Positions 63,403 through 64,000 of a stretch of 64,000 bases of DNA are shown piece after piece. Both the position numbers and the translations under genes were made by a program. Below the pieces are notes generated by a model that saw only the letters and a list, made by a program, of their open reading frames with translations, did no database searches and was not told the DNA's origin. Origin of the DNA: Pteria penguin (lineage: Eukaryota; Mollusca; Bivalvia; Pterioida; Pteriidae); contig CM068589.1 in the NCBI GenBank assembly GCA_035048485.1, positions 5,132,229 through 5,196,228 on the forward strand. Reading direction: 5' to 3'. Numbering within the stretch: position 1 is the stretch's first letter; each line of letters opens with the position of its first letter.

Positions 63403-63839
63403 GTAGGTATAATTAGCTATGGTCTGTATAGTGTAGTCCTGGTGTTTTAGTGTTATGCTACAAATCAAAGTGGTCTCGATCCAGATTTTAGCCAGAAATT
63501 AATCAATTGTTAAATTTTATAGGTAACACACATTTTGATTGTTAAAAAAGATATTGGTATATCTCATCCAGGAATTTTTTGTGACGACGCAATTTACCAC
63601 CTTTCTGTAACTGTGACATCAATATATAGATCCCACCGTGGCAGAAGTTTAGAGATGTTGAGAAATAGTGCAGATGTAACGTACTAATTTCTGAGAATAT
63701 AAAACATGTCTGACAGGAATTAATTGATAAGGAATGTGTCTAATTTATTTTTCATTCGATGGAGGTATATCACGAAAAAAATGACTAAAAACTTGTGCAT
63801 GATGCACTATGCACAATGATGCATTTTTTCATCCTTTTT

Positions 63840-64000
63840 TAGCTCACCTGACCTAAAGGCTCAAGTGAGCTATTGTGATCAATCGTAGTCTGTCGTCCGT
63901 CGTCTGTTCGTCTGTCCGTCAGTCTGTCGACGGTCGTTAACTTTTCACATTTTTGACTTCTTCTTCAGAACCACAGAACAGAATTTGATGAAACTTGATA
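63840..64000 (+). repeat. Dispersed 'AGCTCACCTGACC' repeat, cut by the window end
   Basis: Starts with a hairpin-forming AGCTCAC ... GTGAGCT (63840-63871) followed by GTC-rich CGTCTGTTCGTCTGTCCGTC and TTTTCACATTTTTGACTTCT. From memory, this is one of the most abundant repeats of bivalve DNA. Confidence 0.7.

Overview
The window is eukaryotic. Genes are split by many introns with GT/AG borders, and AT-rich DNA holds long minisatellite arrays, non-LTR retrotransposon relics, tRNA-derived SINEs and small inverted-repeat elements. The mix (SINEs ending in a 'GCGACGTAAAA' motif, the 'AGCTCACCTGACC' repeat, a dispersed 'GGTGAGACCAGGTGCCCGG' module, many small Ig-type membrane proteins) looks like a bivalve or other molluscan genome. 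That assignment is inference; no species marker is present.

There are two main gene regions. On the minus strand, from about 35.6 kb leftwards, lie members of one family of small Ig-domain membrane proteins. The right-hand gene (19591-35603) can be assembled from seven exons into a 266-residue protein: signal peptide, one Ig-like domain, a transmembrane helix and a charged tail with a cysteine-rich start. A second member (Ig exon 15198-15511, TM exon 14662-14795) carries a one-base frameshift. A third begins with a signal-peptide exon at 12386-12431 and reaches its Ig exon at 947-1249 across an 11-kb intron; the rest lies beyond the left edge. On the plus strand at the right edge is the 5' part of a beta-secretase (BACE) gene: four exons from 55841 to 63402 covering signal peptide, propeptide with a furin-type RSKR site, the first catalytic DTGSS motif and the flap.

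The 11-kb intron of the third Ig gene holds a decayed LINE (1430-5580) whose ORF1 carries a CCHC zinc knuckle joined to a NADAR (YbiA-type) domain, followed by an EEP endonuclease and a deleted reverse transcriptase. It also holds a plus-strand multi-exon gene copy (6389-9563) of an uncharacterised protein family with one frameshift, and a minus-strand reverse-transcriptase relic of another lineage (11131-11790).

From 36 to 54 kb there is no confident multi-exon gene. I see a small single-exon coiled-coil ORF (38817-39143), several short DNA-transposon-like elements with target-site duplications, LINE relics (41322-42892, 43600-44032, 46590-47050), and tandem arrays. Large arrays fill introns and flanks: 53 bp (20.2-24.8 kb), 36 and 31 bp (27.3-29.2 kb), 25 bp (30.0-30.4 kb), 16 bp (31.1-33.1 kb), 66 bp (49.0-49.6 kb), 34 bp (54.2-55.7 kb, ending about 100 bp before the BACE start), 58 bp (57.3-58.9 kb) and 49 bp (60.4-63.3 kb).
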